A DNA stretch of 64,000 nucleotides from Planosporangium sp963837285 (GTDB lineage: Bacteria > Actinomycetota > Actinomycetes > Mycobacteriales > Micromonosporaceae): assembly GCA_963837285.1 (NCBI GenBank), contig CAWIMS010000005.1, positions 620,001-684,000 on the forward strand, read 5' to 3'. The notes below the pieces were generated by a model. It searched no databases. It worked only from the letters and a program-made list of their open reading frames with translations, and was not told where the DNA came from. Position 1 is the stretch's first letter. Every line of letters begins with the position of its first letter. The position numbers were made by a program, and so were the translations under genes. Below are positions 23,701 to 31,050 of the stretch, in pieces.

Positions 23701-24057
23701 GCGCAGAAGGGCGCGTACGAGGCACGCGAGGTACGACTGGAGAACAACAAGATCGTCGATGGGTACACAGAAGGCAAGGAAATCGTGTCCCGCAAGAACA
23801 CCCAGCTCGCGGACATTCCCCCGGAGTACGCGGAGGAGTACGTCAACGAGTTCCTCGACAAGTACGGTCCCGGCAACGTGGTCGCGGACACCCCGGCCAA
23901 CCGGGCGAACTGCCCCCAACTGGTCGGCAAGCCCCTCCAGGGCAACCTGATCCTCGAAGTGCCGATCCAGAACGGCCCGGTGCCGACCTGGCTGGCCGAA
24001 TGGGCCCGGCGGTGGAACATCACCATCCGGGATCCGGCCGGAACCGTCTACAACTGA
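20761..24057 (+). CDS. Large putative effector/polymorphic toxin with LQxxAGN N-terminal motif
   Basis: A 1098-residue protein in several parts. Residues 36-52 (LLGLQQAAGNAAVSRLV) match the LQxxAGNxAV motif seen near the N-terminus of many actinobacterial DUF4157/extracellular-contractile-injection-associated proteins. Residues 55-250 are Pro/Ala/Gly-rich. Residues 250-600 are long charged helices. Residues about 603-720 hold Gly-rich hydrophobic helices (SLMGVVSGLGMILSGGANL; VTIVLGSIAGLAVAIGVIL). A disordered linker with PANDNA repeats follows. From residue 974 there is a compact domain (GYTEGKEIVSRKNTQLADIP; LQGNLILEVPIQNGPVP; ITIRDPAGTVYN) resembling toxin C-termini of Rhs/CDI-like proteins, possibly nuclease. 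No sheath or tube genes and no intact immunity gene are seen nearby. Confidence 0.65.
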   Translation: MADTGRAGDHENQPTRDRPAAERQPGTKRQAKVSGLLGLQQAAGNAAVSRLVAQRQADTGIAATLQAQEWEQIAAAKARAGQDGTAPPAAGEPPPAGGKPAGSGGQPGAPDPAEKARLRQKLGGTVSPPDPSAERNAAALAADTAKTEVRAPAKPLVAAKNATAPAGGRGTGEGPAAAATAARGLADQAFALASAQSAPTPAAPVQMPEPVLPVDAGGRPVPEDPGGDALAAGLAQRVQALRAGAHVLHVRAAEERANAHTIQGNIRAAESGIAQAEAGVATVREHTAHRRQVADQARQALDTSKQKADTVASGAPDIAARSAEGSAKSSPVATESQGLAAENARRQPEDSEAAGKSREQGNKLTKIGSDMGSIDATIGQTRERAGQLADEAARARQDNAGTEAKLALTEQALARTEQKTAEMAQQNEAARGHLAGLASGPDEILTGTATLDANADALAQASTVLEARIHGAQRGYADGMAAVPARVPRATRASVQRAGYGDRDRVDTGGAVADALPPWLTGEDPPSAAARAEAAEREKQRRRDELAEIDKDAGGQFSHLSASDKAGIALRTTGRHLFGSVGATSFPRFLGGILRGFIDPRASLMGVVSGLGMILSGGANLFSATQWQKDPLGNLLKSAADIATGVTIVLGSIAGLAVAIGVILTAATVLTLGLIAPVTAPIIAFCGTVAATVGPWAITAAEIALVLQGLVFIKNLIDAATAQTAGELQNKSDEMTEDAGNAGNMALQIGMAKAMEAGGKMLRGSGGGGGGGGEGAPPIEGSGTSEIAPANDNAIPPSRPGGPELTDVSGALGDSPAPANDNAVPRTEPMAMTADGYVPPAGAPAPPELRVIEGGAGATDGNATVASGADGPVGGKPTGGPQPITPSVGPDTVPAPEVTPAPELSPSDELTKLIADQKADDAGSGNHGGDHADPLDLAEPLDSGEPVPDPGEPGRIPELDSGEPRPTRQERFMGGNDFNEAQKGAYEAREVRLENNKIVDGYTEGKEIVSRKNTQLADIPPEYAEEYVNEFLDKYGPGNVVADTPANRANCPQLVGKPLQGNLILEVPIQNGPVPTWLAEWARRWNITIRDPAGTVYN

Positions 24058-24299
24058 CGGCATCCCGTAACGGGAACATGACGCACGGACCGCCGATGGA
24101 ACGGATTGGAACGCCTACCGGGGTGTCGTGACCCGGGAGGTGCCGCATGCTCGCCGGACGGGTCGTGGCGGCGGAGCGTTGAGTCCACCCCGGTGCCAGG
24201 CTAGGCGGCCGCCCAAGTTGCGCAGGTCTCGGCGAGGTGTTCCGTGCACGCCGTCGGGCCGCGCATTTTTCCTCTTCTTGCGGGTTACCCGATCAACAG
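24058..24299. other. Intergenic stretch after the large toxin-like gene
   Basis: No gene with family character is visible. A small hairpin (TCCCGTAACGGGA) follows the stop at 24057 and may end its transcript, but it has no clear T-run. I find no immunity-gene candidate here. Confidence 0.3.
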
Positions 24300-24714
24300 A
24301 TGGAAGGGTGGTCGTTTCTTCTGTCCCAGGATCAGCCCCCGCCCTTCGACATAAACGCCGAGCTGGCCAAGATGATCGCCTATCACCGGGGCGGAAGAAA
24401 TTCTCCTCGTACGCTTCGTTCGTCGGCTCGGCGCTGAGCATCGTCGCCGCTGCCACCGCATCCGTCGTCGCCGGCCTCGCTTCGCGACGACCGCCGCGGT
24501 CGTCGCCGCTTTCGCAACGGTGTTTACCAGCCTTGAAAAGGTCCTGCAATTTCGCGACCGATGGGACCTTCATCGGTAGATCGAAAACGATCTGGACCAA
24601 CTCCGTTGGGAACGGGCGGAGCGCAACATGAAGGCCGCCGAGTTGGTCGAGAAAGTAAACGAGATTCGCAATAGCTACACGACAAGAATGTCATCGTTCC
24701 GCGTACTGATGTGA
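24300..24714 (+). pseudogene. SLATT/DUF4231-like membrane protein remnant
   Basis: Four collinear pieces in shifting frames read as one protein. MEGWSFLLSQDQPPPFDINA leads on to LAKMIAYHR; then KKFSSYASFVGSALSIVAAA; then TTAAVVAAFATVFTSLEKVL with QFRDRWDLHR and a stop; then IENDLDQLRWERAERNMKAA and a final stop at 24712. Two membrane helices followed by LEKxxxFRxRW and a charged helix are typical of SLATT/DUF4231 proteins, thought to be pore-forming or membrane effectors in conflict systems. It has at least three breaks and cannot be functional. Confidence 0.5.
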
Positions 24715-24725
24715 TGACACGCGCC

Positions 24726-24743
24726 GTATGACGATCGTCGTAC
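24726..24743. promoter_or_regulatory. Palindromic operator of the toxin-antitoxin operon
   Basis: GTATGACGATCGTCGTAC at 24726-24743 is an 18-bp palindrome with one mismatched pair, ending 10 bp before the GTG of the first gene. RHH antitoxins typically autorepress by binding such a site. It must overlap the promoter and leaves almost no leader. Confidence 0.55.
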
Positions 24744-24753
24744 ACTGGTCGGT

Positions 24754-25032
24754 GTGGGTTACGAATGGCTGGACATCGCCCTCGAACGCCTCCTCGGCAT
24801 CGAGCCGCACGAGGCGCAACAGGTGCTGGCCGCCAAGCGTCGCCTGCCGGTGCCCGGCGTCAGCACCGAGGGCATCCCTGTCCTCGCCATCTGGGCACGC
24901 ACCAACACCGGTCGGGCGCTGTCTGTGGTGGTCCGCCGGGTCGGCACGTTCGACTTCCTCATCATCGGAGCAAGTGATCTTGATCTGGTCGAGCTTGCCG
25001 CGTTCGAGCAGTGGGAGGAGCACCAGCCATGA
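24754..25032 (+). CDS. Putative type II toxin (BrnT/RelE-like small protein)
   Basis: A 92-residue protein with the compact order of BrnT-like toxins: YEWLDIALERLLGIEPHEAQ, then VLAIWARTNTGRALSVVVRR, then DFLIIGASDLDLVELAAFEQ. The R-x-L-xVVV strand followed by IIGA and a closing helix is what one expects of this fold; no catalytic residue is diagnostic. Its stop overlaps the start of the RHH gene as ATGA. Toxin-first order and the upstream palindrome support a toxin-antitoxin operon. Confidence 0.6.
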   Translation: MGYEWLDIALERLLGIEPHEAQQVLAAKRRLPVPGVSTEGIPVLAIWARTNTGRALSVVVRRVGTFDFLIIGASDLDLVELAAFEQWEEHQP

Positions 25033-25361
25033 CGGTCTACAGCGAAGAGGAAATGGCCCGGCTCGCCGACGACGTAGCCAATAGGAAGATCACTTTCGAC
25101 GTGGACGCGGCCGGCAAGGTCGAGCTTCCCCCGCCCGCCGAGGGTGAGGCGATGACCGCCGTCTCGCTGCGGCTGCCTCTCGGGGTCTATCAGCGCATCA
25201 AGGACCTGGCGACCGATAAGGGCCTGAAGCCGACCGCGTTGATGCGGGAGTGGATCCAGGAAGGTCTGGCAGGCACCGAGGAAGACGTGATGATCTCGGT
25301 CACCGACCTGCTCCGGGTCGTCGCGAGCCTGCCGAAGCAGACGCCGGGGATGGCCGCCTGA
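25029..25361 (+). CDS. Ribbon-helix-helix antitoxin
   Basis: A 110-residue protein. Residues about 44-80 form a ribbon-helix-helix: MTAVSLRLPLGVYQRIKDLA then LKPTALMREWIQEGL. The N-terminal 40 residues are acidic and probably bind the toxin; the C-terminal 30 residues are a short extension. It starts at the ATG overlapping the toxin stop, so the two are made together. Expected to neutralise the toxin and to repress the operon at the palindrome at 24726. Confidence 0.7.
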   Translation: MTVYSEEEMARLADDVANRKITFDVDAAGKVELPPPAEGEAMTAVSLRLPLGVYQRIKDLATDKGLKPTALMREWIQEGLAGTEEDVMISVTDLLRVVASLPKQTPGMAA

Positions 25362-25375
25362 GGCCTGCGCGCCGC

Positions 25376-25843
25376 GTGAGAAGGATCGTCGTCCTCGGCC
25401 GTGGCGGTGCGGGCAAGTCGACTCTCGCCGCCCGCCTCGGTACCGTCCTCGCCCTGCCGGTCATCGAGCTGGACAGACATTTCTGGTCGCCCGACCTCAC
25501 TCCCATGCCCAAAGACCGATGGGCGCGGGTCCAACACGGGCTCGCCAGCGGGCCGGGGTGGATCATCGACGGCGATCTCGGCCCGTACGACGTTCTCCCC
25601 GTACGGCTGCGCGCCGCCGATACCGTGATCGTGCTGGACTTCGCGCTCTGGCGCTGCGCCTGGCGCGCCGTGCGCCGCTCCCGCGAGAACCTGGCCTTCT
25701 GGCGTTGGCTGATCGGGTACCGGCGCCGCAGCCTCCCCATCGTCCTGGCGGCGATCGCCGACCACGCCGGTCACGCGGAACTCCACCTGCTCCGGAACCC
25801 GGCGGCTGTCGAACGACTCCTTACGCGGGTCGTTGGTGGGTAA
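25376..25843 (+). CDS. P-loop NTPase, adenylate-kinase/topology-modulation-like
   Basis: A 155-residue protein beginning VRRIVVLGRGGAGKSTLAAR, a Walker A motif, followed by LPVIELDRHFW and a GWIIDGDLGPYDVL segment. This is the layout of the small kinase-like 'DNA topology modulation' P-loop family. R124/R125-type arginines (YRRRSLP) occur in the lid-like region. The GTG at 25376 is 14 bp after the antitoxin stop, so read-through transcription is likely, though the role is probably unrelated. Confidence 0.75.
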   Translation: MRRIVVLGRGGAGKSTLAARLGTVLALPVIELDRHFWSPDLTPMPKDRWARVQHGLASGPGWIIDGDLGPYDVLPVRLRAADTVIVLDFALWRCAWRAVRRSRENLAFWRWLIGYRRRSLPIVLAAIADHAGHAELHLLRNPAAVERLLTRVVGG

Positions 25844-25884
25844 GGTCGCTTGGTCTGCTTTTTATATATTTATACGATTAAAGT

Positions 25885-26106
25885 ATGATTGCCAGATCCC
25901 TGCGCTCGGACGCGCTCGCGCTGACCGGCTACCTCGCCGTCGCGCTGTGGGTGACGGCGCGGCTGTGGGCCGATCGCGGCACCGTGGTGGTCCTGCCACC
26001 GGGCTACCACGAACCAGCCCTGCACCGAACCGTCGATCTGCTGCTCGGGCCGGCCGCCCGAGTCGGCGGAGCCTGGGTTTGGGACGTCAGGTCCCTAGCC
26101 GGCTGA
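25885..26106 (+). CDS. Short hydrophobic protein, possibly a truncated membrane protein
   Basis: A 73-residue frame with one membrane segment (ALTGYLAVALWVTARLWA) and then a soluble tail. The start looks like the beginning of large actinobacterial membrane proteins (xGYLxxALWVTxRLW), but nothing of the rest is present. It follows an AT-rich patch (25856-25884) that could be its promoter. It may be a remnant; the next 250 bp hold no gene. Confidence 0.35.
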   Translation: MIARSLRSDALALTGYLAVALWVTARLWADRGTVVVLPPGYHEPALHRTVDLLLGPAARVGGAWVWDVRSLAG

Positions 26107-26355
26107 TCTAAGTGGAGATAGTCGCGGAGCCGGCAGGCGCACCCTCCAGTCGGCTCTGCGCGCCGAGGCTCGATCCCACCCGGACCTGGAGCAACTACCT
26201 CCAGGCCGTCACCTTCTACTGGAACAGCCGGACCGGACCGAGCCGACCGTAACCGCCCGCAGGCCGGCGTCGGACGCTGACGCCGGCCTGCTCGACGCCG
26301 CGACGTTATTTGCGCCGCGGCCGATGAGTTTTCGGTACCGGGACGGTCTGAGGGG

Positions 26356-27852
26356 GTGACAAGTTCCGAGCGATGGGAGAAGACCGTGGCAAGCCGTTCC
26401 CGCTGGGCCGCTCTGGTAGTGCTCTGTGTCGGCGTACTCATGATCGTACTGGACGCCACAGTGGTGAACGTGGCGCTACCGGCCATTCAGAACGACCTGG
26501 GCTTCTCCCAGTCCGGCCTCGCCTGGGTCGTCAACGCGTACCTGATCGCTTTCGGCGGCCTGCTGTTGCTTGCCGGCCGGTTGGGTGACCTGCTCTCCCG
26601 CCGCGGCGTATTCCTCGTCGGGCTGGCGCTGTTCACGCTCGCGTCGTTGGCCTGCGGGCTGGCCGACAGCCAGGCGGTGCTGATTGCCGCACGGTTCGTG
26701 CAGGGTATCGGCGGGGCACTGACCTCCGCGGTGACCCTCGGCATGATCGTCACCATGTTTCCAGAGCCGGGCGAACGCGCCAAGGCACTGGGCGTCTACA
26801 GCTTCGTCGCGTCCGCTGGCGGTTCGATCGGGTTGCTCGCCGGTGGGGTACTGACCCAGGCCGTCAACTGGCACTGGATCTTCTTCGTGAACATCCCGAT
26901 CGGCGTGGTGACCGCCGCTCTGGCCGTACGGCTGCTGGACCGCGATCGCGGTACCGGACTGGGCCGCGGCGCGGACCTGGCCGGCGCCGCGCTGGTGACC
27001 GGCGCGCTGATGCTGGGTGTCTACACGATCGTCAAGCCGGCCGCGGAGTACGGCTGGACCGCTGGCCCGACGCTGCGCTACGGCGCTGCCGCCGTCGCAC
27101 TGCTGGCAGGGTTCGTGTGGCGTGAGGCCACCGCCAGCAACCCGCTGATGCCGCTGCGGATTCTGCGCTCCCGTACCGTGGCCGGCGCGAACGCGATCCA
27201 GGCGCTGACCGTGGCCGGGATGTTCGGCACGTTCTTCCTCGGCGCGCTGTATCTGCAACGGGTGCTCGGCTACGACGCCCTGCGGACCGGAGCGGCCTTC
27301 CTCCCCACCACGATCGTGATGGGTACCCTCTCGCTGCGCTACTCCCAGCCACTGATCATGAAGTTCGGTGCGCGTACCTGCCTGCTGCCGGGCCTCGCCC
27401 TGATCGCCGTCGGGCTGGCCGTGTTCTCCCGCATGCCGGTCGACGGCAGCTACCTCATCGACGTGCTGCCCTCGATGATCCTCATCGGAACCGGCGTCGG
27501 CGTCTGCTTCCCCGCGCTGGTGACGCTGGCGATGTCTGGCGCCACCGACAGCGACGCCGGGCTGACCTCGGGCCTGGTGAACACAACCGTCCAGGTCGGC
27601 GGCGCGCTCGGGCTGGCCGTGCTGGCCACCCTCTCGGCCGGCCGGACCGCACACGCCCTGGCCAGCGGCGGGTCGGCCGCTCAGGCCCTGACCAGCGGGT
27701 ACCGGCTGGCCCTGCTGGTCGGTGCCGGGCTGGTGCTGGTCGCCATCACGGTGGCGGTGACCGTCGTCCGCACGCCCCGCCCGGTCCGTGAGGTAACCGA
27801 CGCCGACGAATGCGACATCAGCGAACTGGACACCGAACTCGTCGCGGCGTGA
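26356..27852 (+). CDS. MFS drug:H+ antiporter, DHA2 (EmrB/QacA) family
   Basis: A 498-residue transporter with 14 predicted membrane helices. The motif after helix 1 is LDATVVNVALPAIQNDLGFS, the DHA2 signature, and helix 2-3 carries LAGRLGDLLSRRGVFLVGLA (motif A). Motif C-like Gly-rich GGSIGLLAGGVLTQAVNWHW lies in helix 5. It likely exports hydrophobic drugs or metabolites at the cell membrane. The GTG at 26356 follows GAGGGG; an ATG at 26374 is downstream. No adjacent regulator. A strong hairpin follows the stop. Confidence 0.9.
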   Translation: MTSSERWEKTVASRSRWAALVVLCVGVLMIVLDATVVNVALPAIQNDLGFSQSGLAWVVNAYLIAFGGLLLLAGRLGDLLSRRGVFLVGLALFTLASLACGLADSQAVLIAARFVQGIGGALTSAVTLGMIVTMFPEPGERAKALGVYSFVASAGGSIGLLAGGVLTQAVNWHWIFFVNIPIGVVTAALAVRLLDRDRGTGLGRGADLAGAALVTGALMLGVYTIVKPAAEYGWTAGPTLRYGAAAVALLAGFVWREATASNPLMPLRILRSRTVAGANAIQALTVAGMFGTFFLGALYLQRVLGYDALRTGAAFLPTTIVMGTLSLRYSQPLIMKFGARTCLLPGLALIAVGLAVFSRMPVDGSYLIDVLPSMILIGTGVGVCFPALVTLAMSGATDSDAGLTSGLVNTTVQVGGALGLAVLATLSAGRTAHALASGGSAAQALTSGYRLALLVGAGLVLVAITVAVTVVRTPRPVREVTDADECDISELDTELVAA

Positions 27853-27896
27853 TCTCACGACCGTGAGCGCGGTTCGGACATTGTGATCGGGCTTGC

Positions 27897-27936
27897 GCCG
27901 CCCGGAGCGCCGTAGAACCACGGCGTTCCGGGCGGC
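27897..27936 (+). terminator. Rho-independent terminator after the MFS gene
   Basis: A 16-bp stem with a single G-T wobble (27897-27912 with 27921-27936) around an 8-nt loop is followed by GGTTT, 45 bp after the stop of the transporter. Confidence 0.75.
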
Positions 27937-28044
27937 GGTTTGATATCCGACTCGTCCCCGCGGTCTGCCGGGCGGAAGAATCGGCCCTGACCTGCGACTT
28001 CCTGTCGAACCGCCGCCGGCATCGCCAGCCGGTACGCTGAAGCC

Positions 28045-28235
28045 ATGACCGACGGTACCGGCACCAGCCGCGTGGTCTATCTGGCGCGGCCGAACCGCCC
28101 TGTGCTGGTCACGACGAACTCCGCCAGTGGATCAACGCAGGCGTCCTGATCCGCATCTGGCGCCAGCTCAACTTGCCACGCCCGGTCCGCCAGGCATGGG
28201 AGGCATGCCACCGGCAACTGCGCGTCGCGGCATGA
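28045..28235 (+). pseudogene. Small protein preceding an AbiEii-like gene, frameshifted
   Basis: MTDGTGTSRVVYLARPNRPV begins at 28045. In the next frame, from about 28110, HDELRQWINAGVLIRIWRQL and NLPRPVRQAWEACHRQLR lead to a stop. I recognise the latter as the conserved small protein usually found directly before AbiEii-type nucleotidyltransferases in actinobacteria. Its stop overlaps the ATG of the next remnant as ATGA, as in an intact pair. Confidence 0.4.
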
Positions 28236-28399
28236 TCTCCGGAGACCTCGATCCTTTTCACCGGGAGGTCGCACGGGTCGCGCTGAGCGTCGCGCAGCGG
28301 TATGGCTTCGTGCTAGGCGGCGGACTCGCCTGGGTGCTGCGTGGCCTGGTCGTCGCGCCGCGAAATCTGCACGTCGAGATCGAACCCAGCTGCCGGTAG
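28232..28399 (+). pseudogene. AbiEii/AbiGii-type nucleotidyltransferase, N-terminal remnant
   Basis: MISGDLDPFHREVARVALSV then QRYGFVLGGGLAWVLRGLVV is the start of the AbiEii nucleotidyltransferase toxin family; the GG(G)xA motif begins the nucleotide-binding site. The catalytic DxD region that should follow is missing: after VAPRNLHVEIEPSCR there is a stop. The 180 bp after it hold scattered out-of-frame pieces only. A dead abortive-infection-type gene. Confidence 0.55.
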
Positions 28400-28580
28400 C
28401 GTCGAGAACCGGCTCGGGATTCTGGTCGTCTTCCCGGATGTGAGGGTCATCGGCATCGAACTGCGGCGCTCGGCCGCGGTCTGGATCTGCCGGCGGCCGA
28501 ACAGCAGGCCCGCGTCGCGCCGCGCTGGCGTGCGATGGCCGCGATCTGCTCGACATCCTGATCGGAAAGGGGACCGGGTC

Positions 28581-29171
28581 GTGAGGTGGCTCATCCTGTA
28601 CATCCGCAGCCGTGAAGTTCCGGCGGCCACCGGCGCCGCGGTAGCCGGCACCGCCGTGTTCTGGGCGCTCGGCCAGCTGGTGGCCGATCCGGCGATACGG
28701 CTCAACCTCGCGGTCCTCGCCACGGTACTGGTCACCGGGACTATCGCTCCCGGGCTCGCCGGCGTCGACCCCGCGCTCGATCGCACCGCCGCGATCGCCT
28801 GGCCGCCCCGGCGCGCCACGCACCTCGTGGCCGCCACCGTCGCGGTCGCCGCGGTGCTGGCAGCGTCCACAGTGGTCGGTAGGCCGCTGGCCACGGCGGA
28901 GGTGATCGTACGCGGCGCGGTGGGGTTCGGCGGGCTCGCCGGGCTCAGCGTGGTCGTTCTGGGTACCGGCCGGGCCTGGCTGGTACCGGTCAGCTGGACC
29001 GCGATGGTCCTGGTGGGCGGGTTGTCCGGCGGCGCCTGGTACACGAAGGTCCTGACCTGGATGGTGCAGCCGGCCGGCACCACGTCGGCGACCCTGACCG
29101 CTCTCGCGCTCGCGGTCGCCGGAACGATCGCGTACGCGCTGGTCAGCCCTGCGTCTCGTTACCGAAGATGA
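28581..29171 (+). CDS. Membrane protein of unknown function
   Basis: A 196-residue protein with five or six hydrophobic helices (for example AAVAGTAVFWALGQLVA, RLNLAVLATVLVTGTIAPGL, GFGGLAGLSVVVLGTGRAWL). It looks like a permease-type integral membrane subunit but has no motif I can name and no ATPase partner nearby. The GTG at 28581 follows AAGGGGACC. The 3' end overlaps nothing; the gap to the convergent GNAT gene is 231 bp with no gene. Confidence 0.6.
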   Translation: MRWLILYIRSREVPAATGAAVAGTAVFWALGQLVADPAIRLNLAVLATVLVTGTIAPGLAGVDPALDRTAAIAWPPRRATHLVAATVAVAAVLAASTVVGRPLATAEVIVRGAVGFGGLAGLSVVVLGTGRAWLVPVSWTAMVLVGGLSGGAWYTKVLTWMVQPAGTTSATLTALALAVAGTIAYALVSPASRYRR

Positions 29172-29402
29172 GCAGCTCGTACCACCGCTGGGCCGGGCCG
29201 CCGTTGCAGGGCAAGCCGCTCACCACCCTGGGCGCCCCGGCGACGATGACGTCGACCGGGCCGAGAAGCCTGACCCGCACCTGCCCTCCACCTGCGAACG
29301 CGTCCAGCGAGCGTAGCGGCGGGGGTCGGCGTCCGGTCGGCCGCGTCGTGGACCGGACACTGTTGGCCCAGGCCGCGGCGCGGGTCCGGGCGTCAAGCGG
29401 CG

Positions 29403-29903
29403 TCAGGTCGGGATCTCGGCGTTGGAGTAGTACGGCCGCTTGAACGGAAAGTCTTCGGTCACCCACTGCCGCAGCGCGTGATAGAGCTTCGGGTAGTAGC
29501 CACCGTCGAAGGCTTCCGGAGTGACCCACCAGCTGACGTCGATGTCGTAATCCAGCTTGTCGGCGGTCAGCCTGGTGCGCCTTCCCATCGGGTACAGGTA
29601 GCAGCAGCCGAGGTAGTGACCGGCGGAGTCGCGCACCACGTAGGTGAACGAGTCGCCGTCCCGGAACTCCACCTCGTGCCAGACCAGATCCGCGTAGTTG
29701 CCTTCCGCGGTCACCGGTTGGGTGGGCCACGCGCCGCCGCGGGTCCGTTGGATGAGCTCGATGCTGGCGTTGATTCCCCGCACGTCGTCGTCCAGGTCGC
29801 CGCGGTTGATGGCGTGGATCCGGACGTCCTCGTAGGCGAGCGTGGTGGGGGGTGTGAAGTCGGCTGGGAGGTCGAGCCTCCTGATCAAACCTTGATAGTC
29901 CAC
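29403..29903 (-). CDS. GNAT-family N-acetyltransferase-like protein
   Basis: A 166-residue protein with a GNAT-like core: SFTYVVRDSAGHYLGCCYLY is the beta4 strand with its acceptor-side turn, and YDIDVSWWVTPEAFDGGYYP precedes an acetyl-CoA-side helix, HALRQWV. The classical Q/RxxGxG/A loop is not obvious, so activity is less certain. A GTG start at 29903 with AGGAGGA upstream. It lies 10 bp behind the LLM oxidoreductase gene, so the two are co-transcribed. Confidence 0.65.
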   Translation of the reverse strand: MDYQGLIRRLDLPADFTPPTTLAYEDVRIHAINRGDLDDDVRGINASIELIQRTRGGAWPTQPVTAEGNYADLVWHEVEFRDGDSFTYVVRDSAGHYLGCCYLYPMGRRTRLTADKLDYDIDVSWWVTPEAFDGGYYPKLYHALRQWVTEDFPFKRPYYSNAEIPT

Positions 29904-29913
29904 TGTGGTCCTC

Positions 29914-30684
29914 CTAGACGAGCGGCTTGACCTGGGTGGCCACCAACCTGACGAAGCCTTCCGGGTCGGGATCGTCGGGCGCGGGTTCCAGGACCACCCG
30001 GTCCGCCCCCGCCTCGGCGTGGCTGCGGATGGTGGCGGCGAGTACGTTCGCGTCGCGGGGCAGGCTGCCGGCGTCGACGTTGACGGAGAGGATGTGGCCG
30101 GCCGGCAGGCTCTGGCGGACCTGGTGCACGCGTGCCGGCTCGGTACCGGCGACCAGCATGGTGCCATCGGCGACCCGGCCGGCCAGCCGTACGGTGCGTT
30201 CGCCTATCCCACCCATGAAGATCTTGGCGGGGGTCGCCGGTGGCCACTCGAGGGCCACCCGGTCCAGGTGAACATAGCGGCCTGAGACGGTCACCGTTTC
30301 GCCGCGCAGGAGTGCCGCCAGGCCGGTCGCGTACTCCTCGAGCAGGGTGAGCGGCGACTCGACCCGGGCGCCGACCTGGCCCATCCATTCCTGTACGCCG
30401 TGACCGACGCCGGACAGCACCCGGCCCGGGAACATCCGGTACAAAGTCGCCAACTCCATCGCGGTCAGCGCCACATTGCGAAGCGGTACCGGAAGGAGGC
30501 CGGCCGCCACCCGCAACCGGTCGGTGCAGCCAAGTGCCGCCGCCGCGCTGGCGATCCCGCTGTACCGGAAGCAGTCCTCCCACAGCCACAGCTCGTCCAG
30601 GCCGGCCTCGTCGGCCGCCCGCGCCACCGAACGGAGGCGCTCCGGGGGCAGCGCGGCCATGAACACAACGCCGATGTCGGTCAT
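29914..30684 (-). CDS. LLM-class flavin/F420-dependent oxidoreductase
   Basis: A 256-residue TIM-barrel luciferase-like enzyme: ARAADEAGLDELWLWEDCF, RLRVAAGLLPVPLRNVALTA, FPGRVLSGVGHGVQEWMGQV and AKIFMGGIGERTVRLAGRVA are the standard family blocks. Actinobacterial members use F420 or FMN to oxidise or reduce small molecules. It is a little shorter than the usual 280-340 residues but has both ends. Its ATG overlaps the stop of the truncated DHFR-like frame upstream (ATGA). Confidence 0.82.
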   Translation of the reverse strand: MTDIGVVFMAALPPERLRSVARAADEAGLDELWLWEDCFRYSGIASAAAALGCTDRLRVAAGLLPVPLRNVALTAMELATLYRMFPGRVLSGVGHGVQEWMGQVGARVESPLTLLEEYATGLAALLRGETVTVSGRYVHLDRVALEWPPATPAKIFMGGIGERTVRLAGRVADGTMLVAGTEPARVHQVRQSLPAGHILSVNVDAGSLPRDANVLAATIRSHAEAGADRVVLEPAPDDPDPEGFVRLVATQVKPLV

Positions 30685-31050
30685 CGGTCACCGAACTGGT
30701 AGGTGAGGACGATGATGCCCGTGGCCAACGGCTTGCTGTCGACCAGCCGTAGTCGCTGAAGTGTGCAGTCCCGGTAGAGCAGGTCGTCCGGGCCGCCCTT
30801 GCCGACGATGTAGGGGTGCAACCACAGGCGTAGCTCGTCGAGCAGGCCGTGCTCCATCAGAGTGAACGACAGCCGGCCGAAACCGTACTGGATGATGTTC
30901 TGACCGGGTTGCTCCTTGAGCCGGCGCAGCGTGTCGGGCACGTCGTCGGCGATCATGCTGGTGTTGGTCCAGTCTGCACTGTCCATCGTGGATGACACAA
31001 CGTACTTGGTCATGCCGTTGATACGGTCGCTGATGCGGTCGTCGACGAAC
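30681..31050 (-). pseudogene. DHFR/RibD-like protein, N-terminal half lost
   Basis: RINGMTKYVVSSTMDSADWT, VPDTLRRLKEQPGQNIIQYG and TLMEHGLLDELRLWLHPYIV are the C-terminal half of the dihydrofolate-reductase-like family (RibD C-terminal fold). The first half, with the SLDG and GRxTY motifs, is absent; instead the frame reads back into a HAD remnant (VVFVDDR). An ATG at 31013 could start a 110-residue fragment, but the NADPH-binding N-terminal strands would be missing. Confidence 0.6.

Noticed and set aside
20761..24057. Calling the locus an extracellular contractile injection system
   Set aside because: Only the LQxxAGN motif points there. No sheath, tube, baseplate or AAA gene is in the window.
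20299..24063. A very long open frame on the minus strand opposite the toxin-like gene
   Set aside because: It is rich in Arg, Gly and Ala without domains, as expected for an antisense frame of high-GC coding DNA. The plus-strand protein has motifs and a binding site.
26110..26355. Possible gene tail before the MFS gene
   Set aside because: Short out-of-frame pieces (for example NYLQAVTFYWNS) look protein-like but match nothing I know and have no start.
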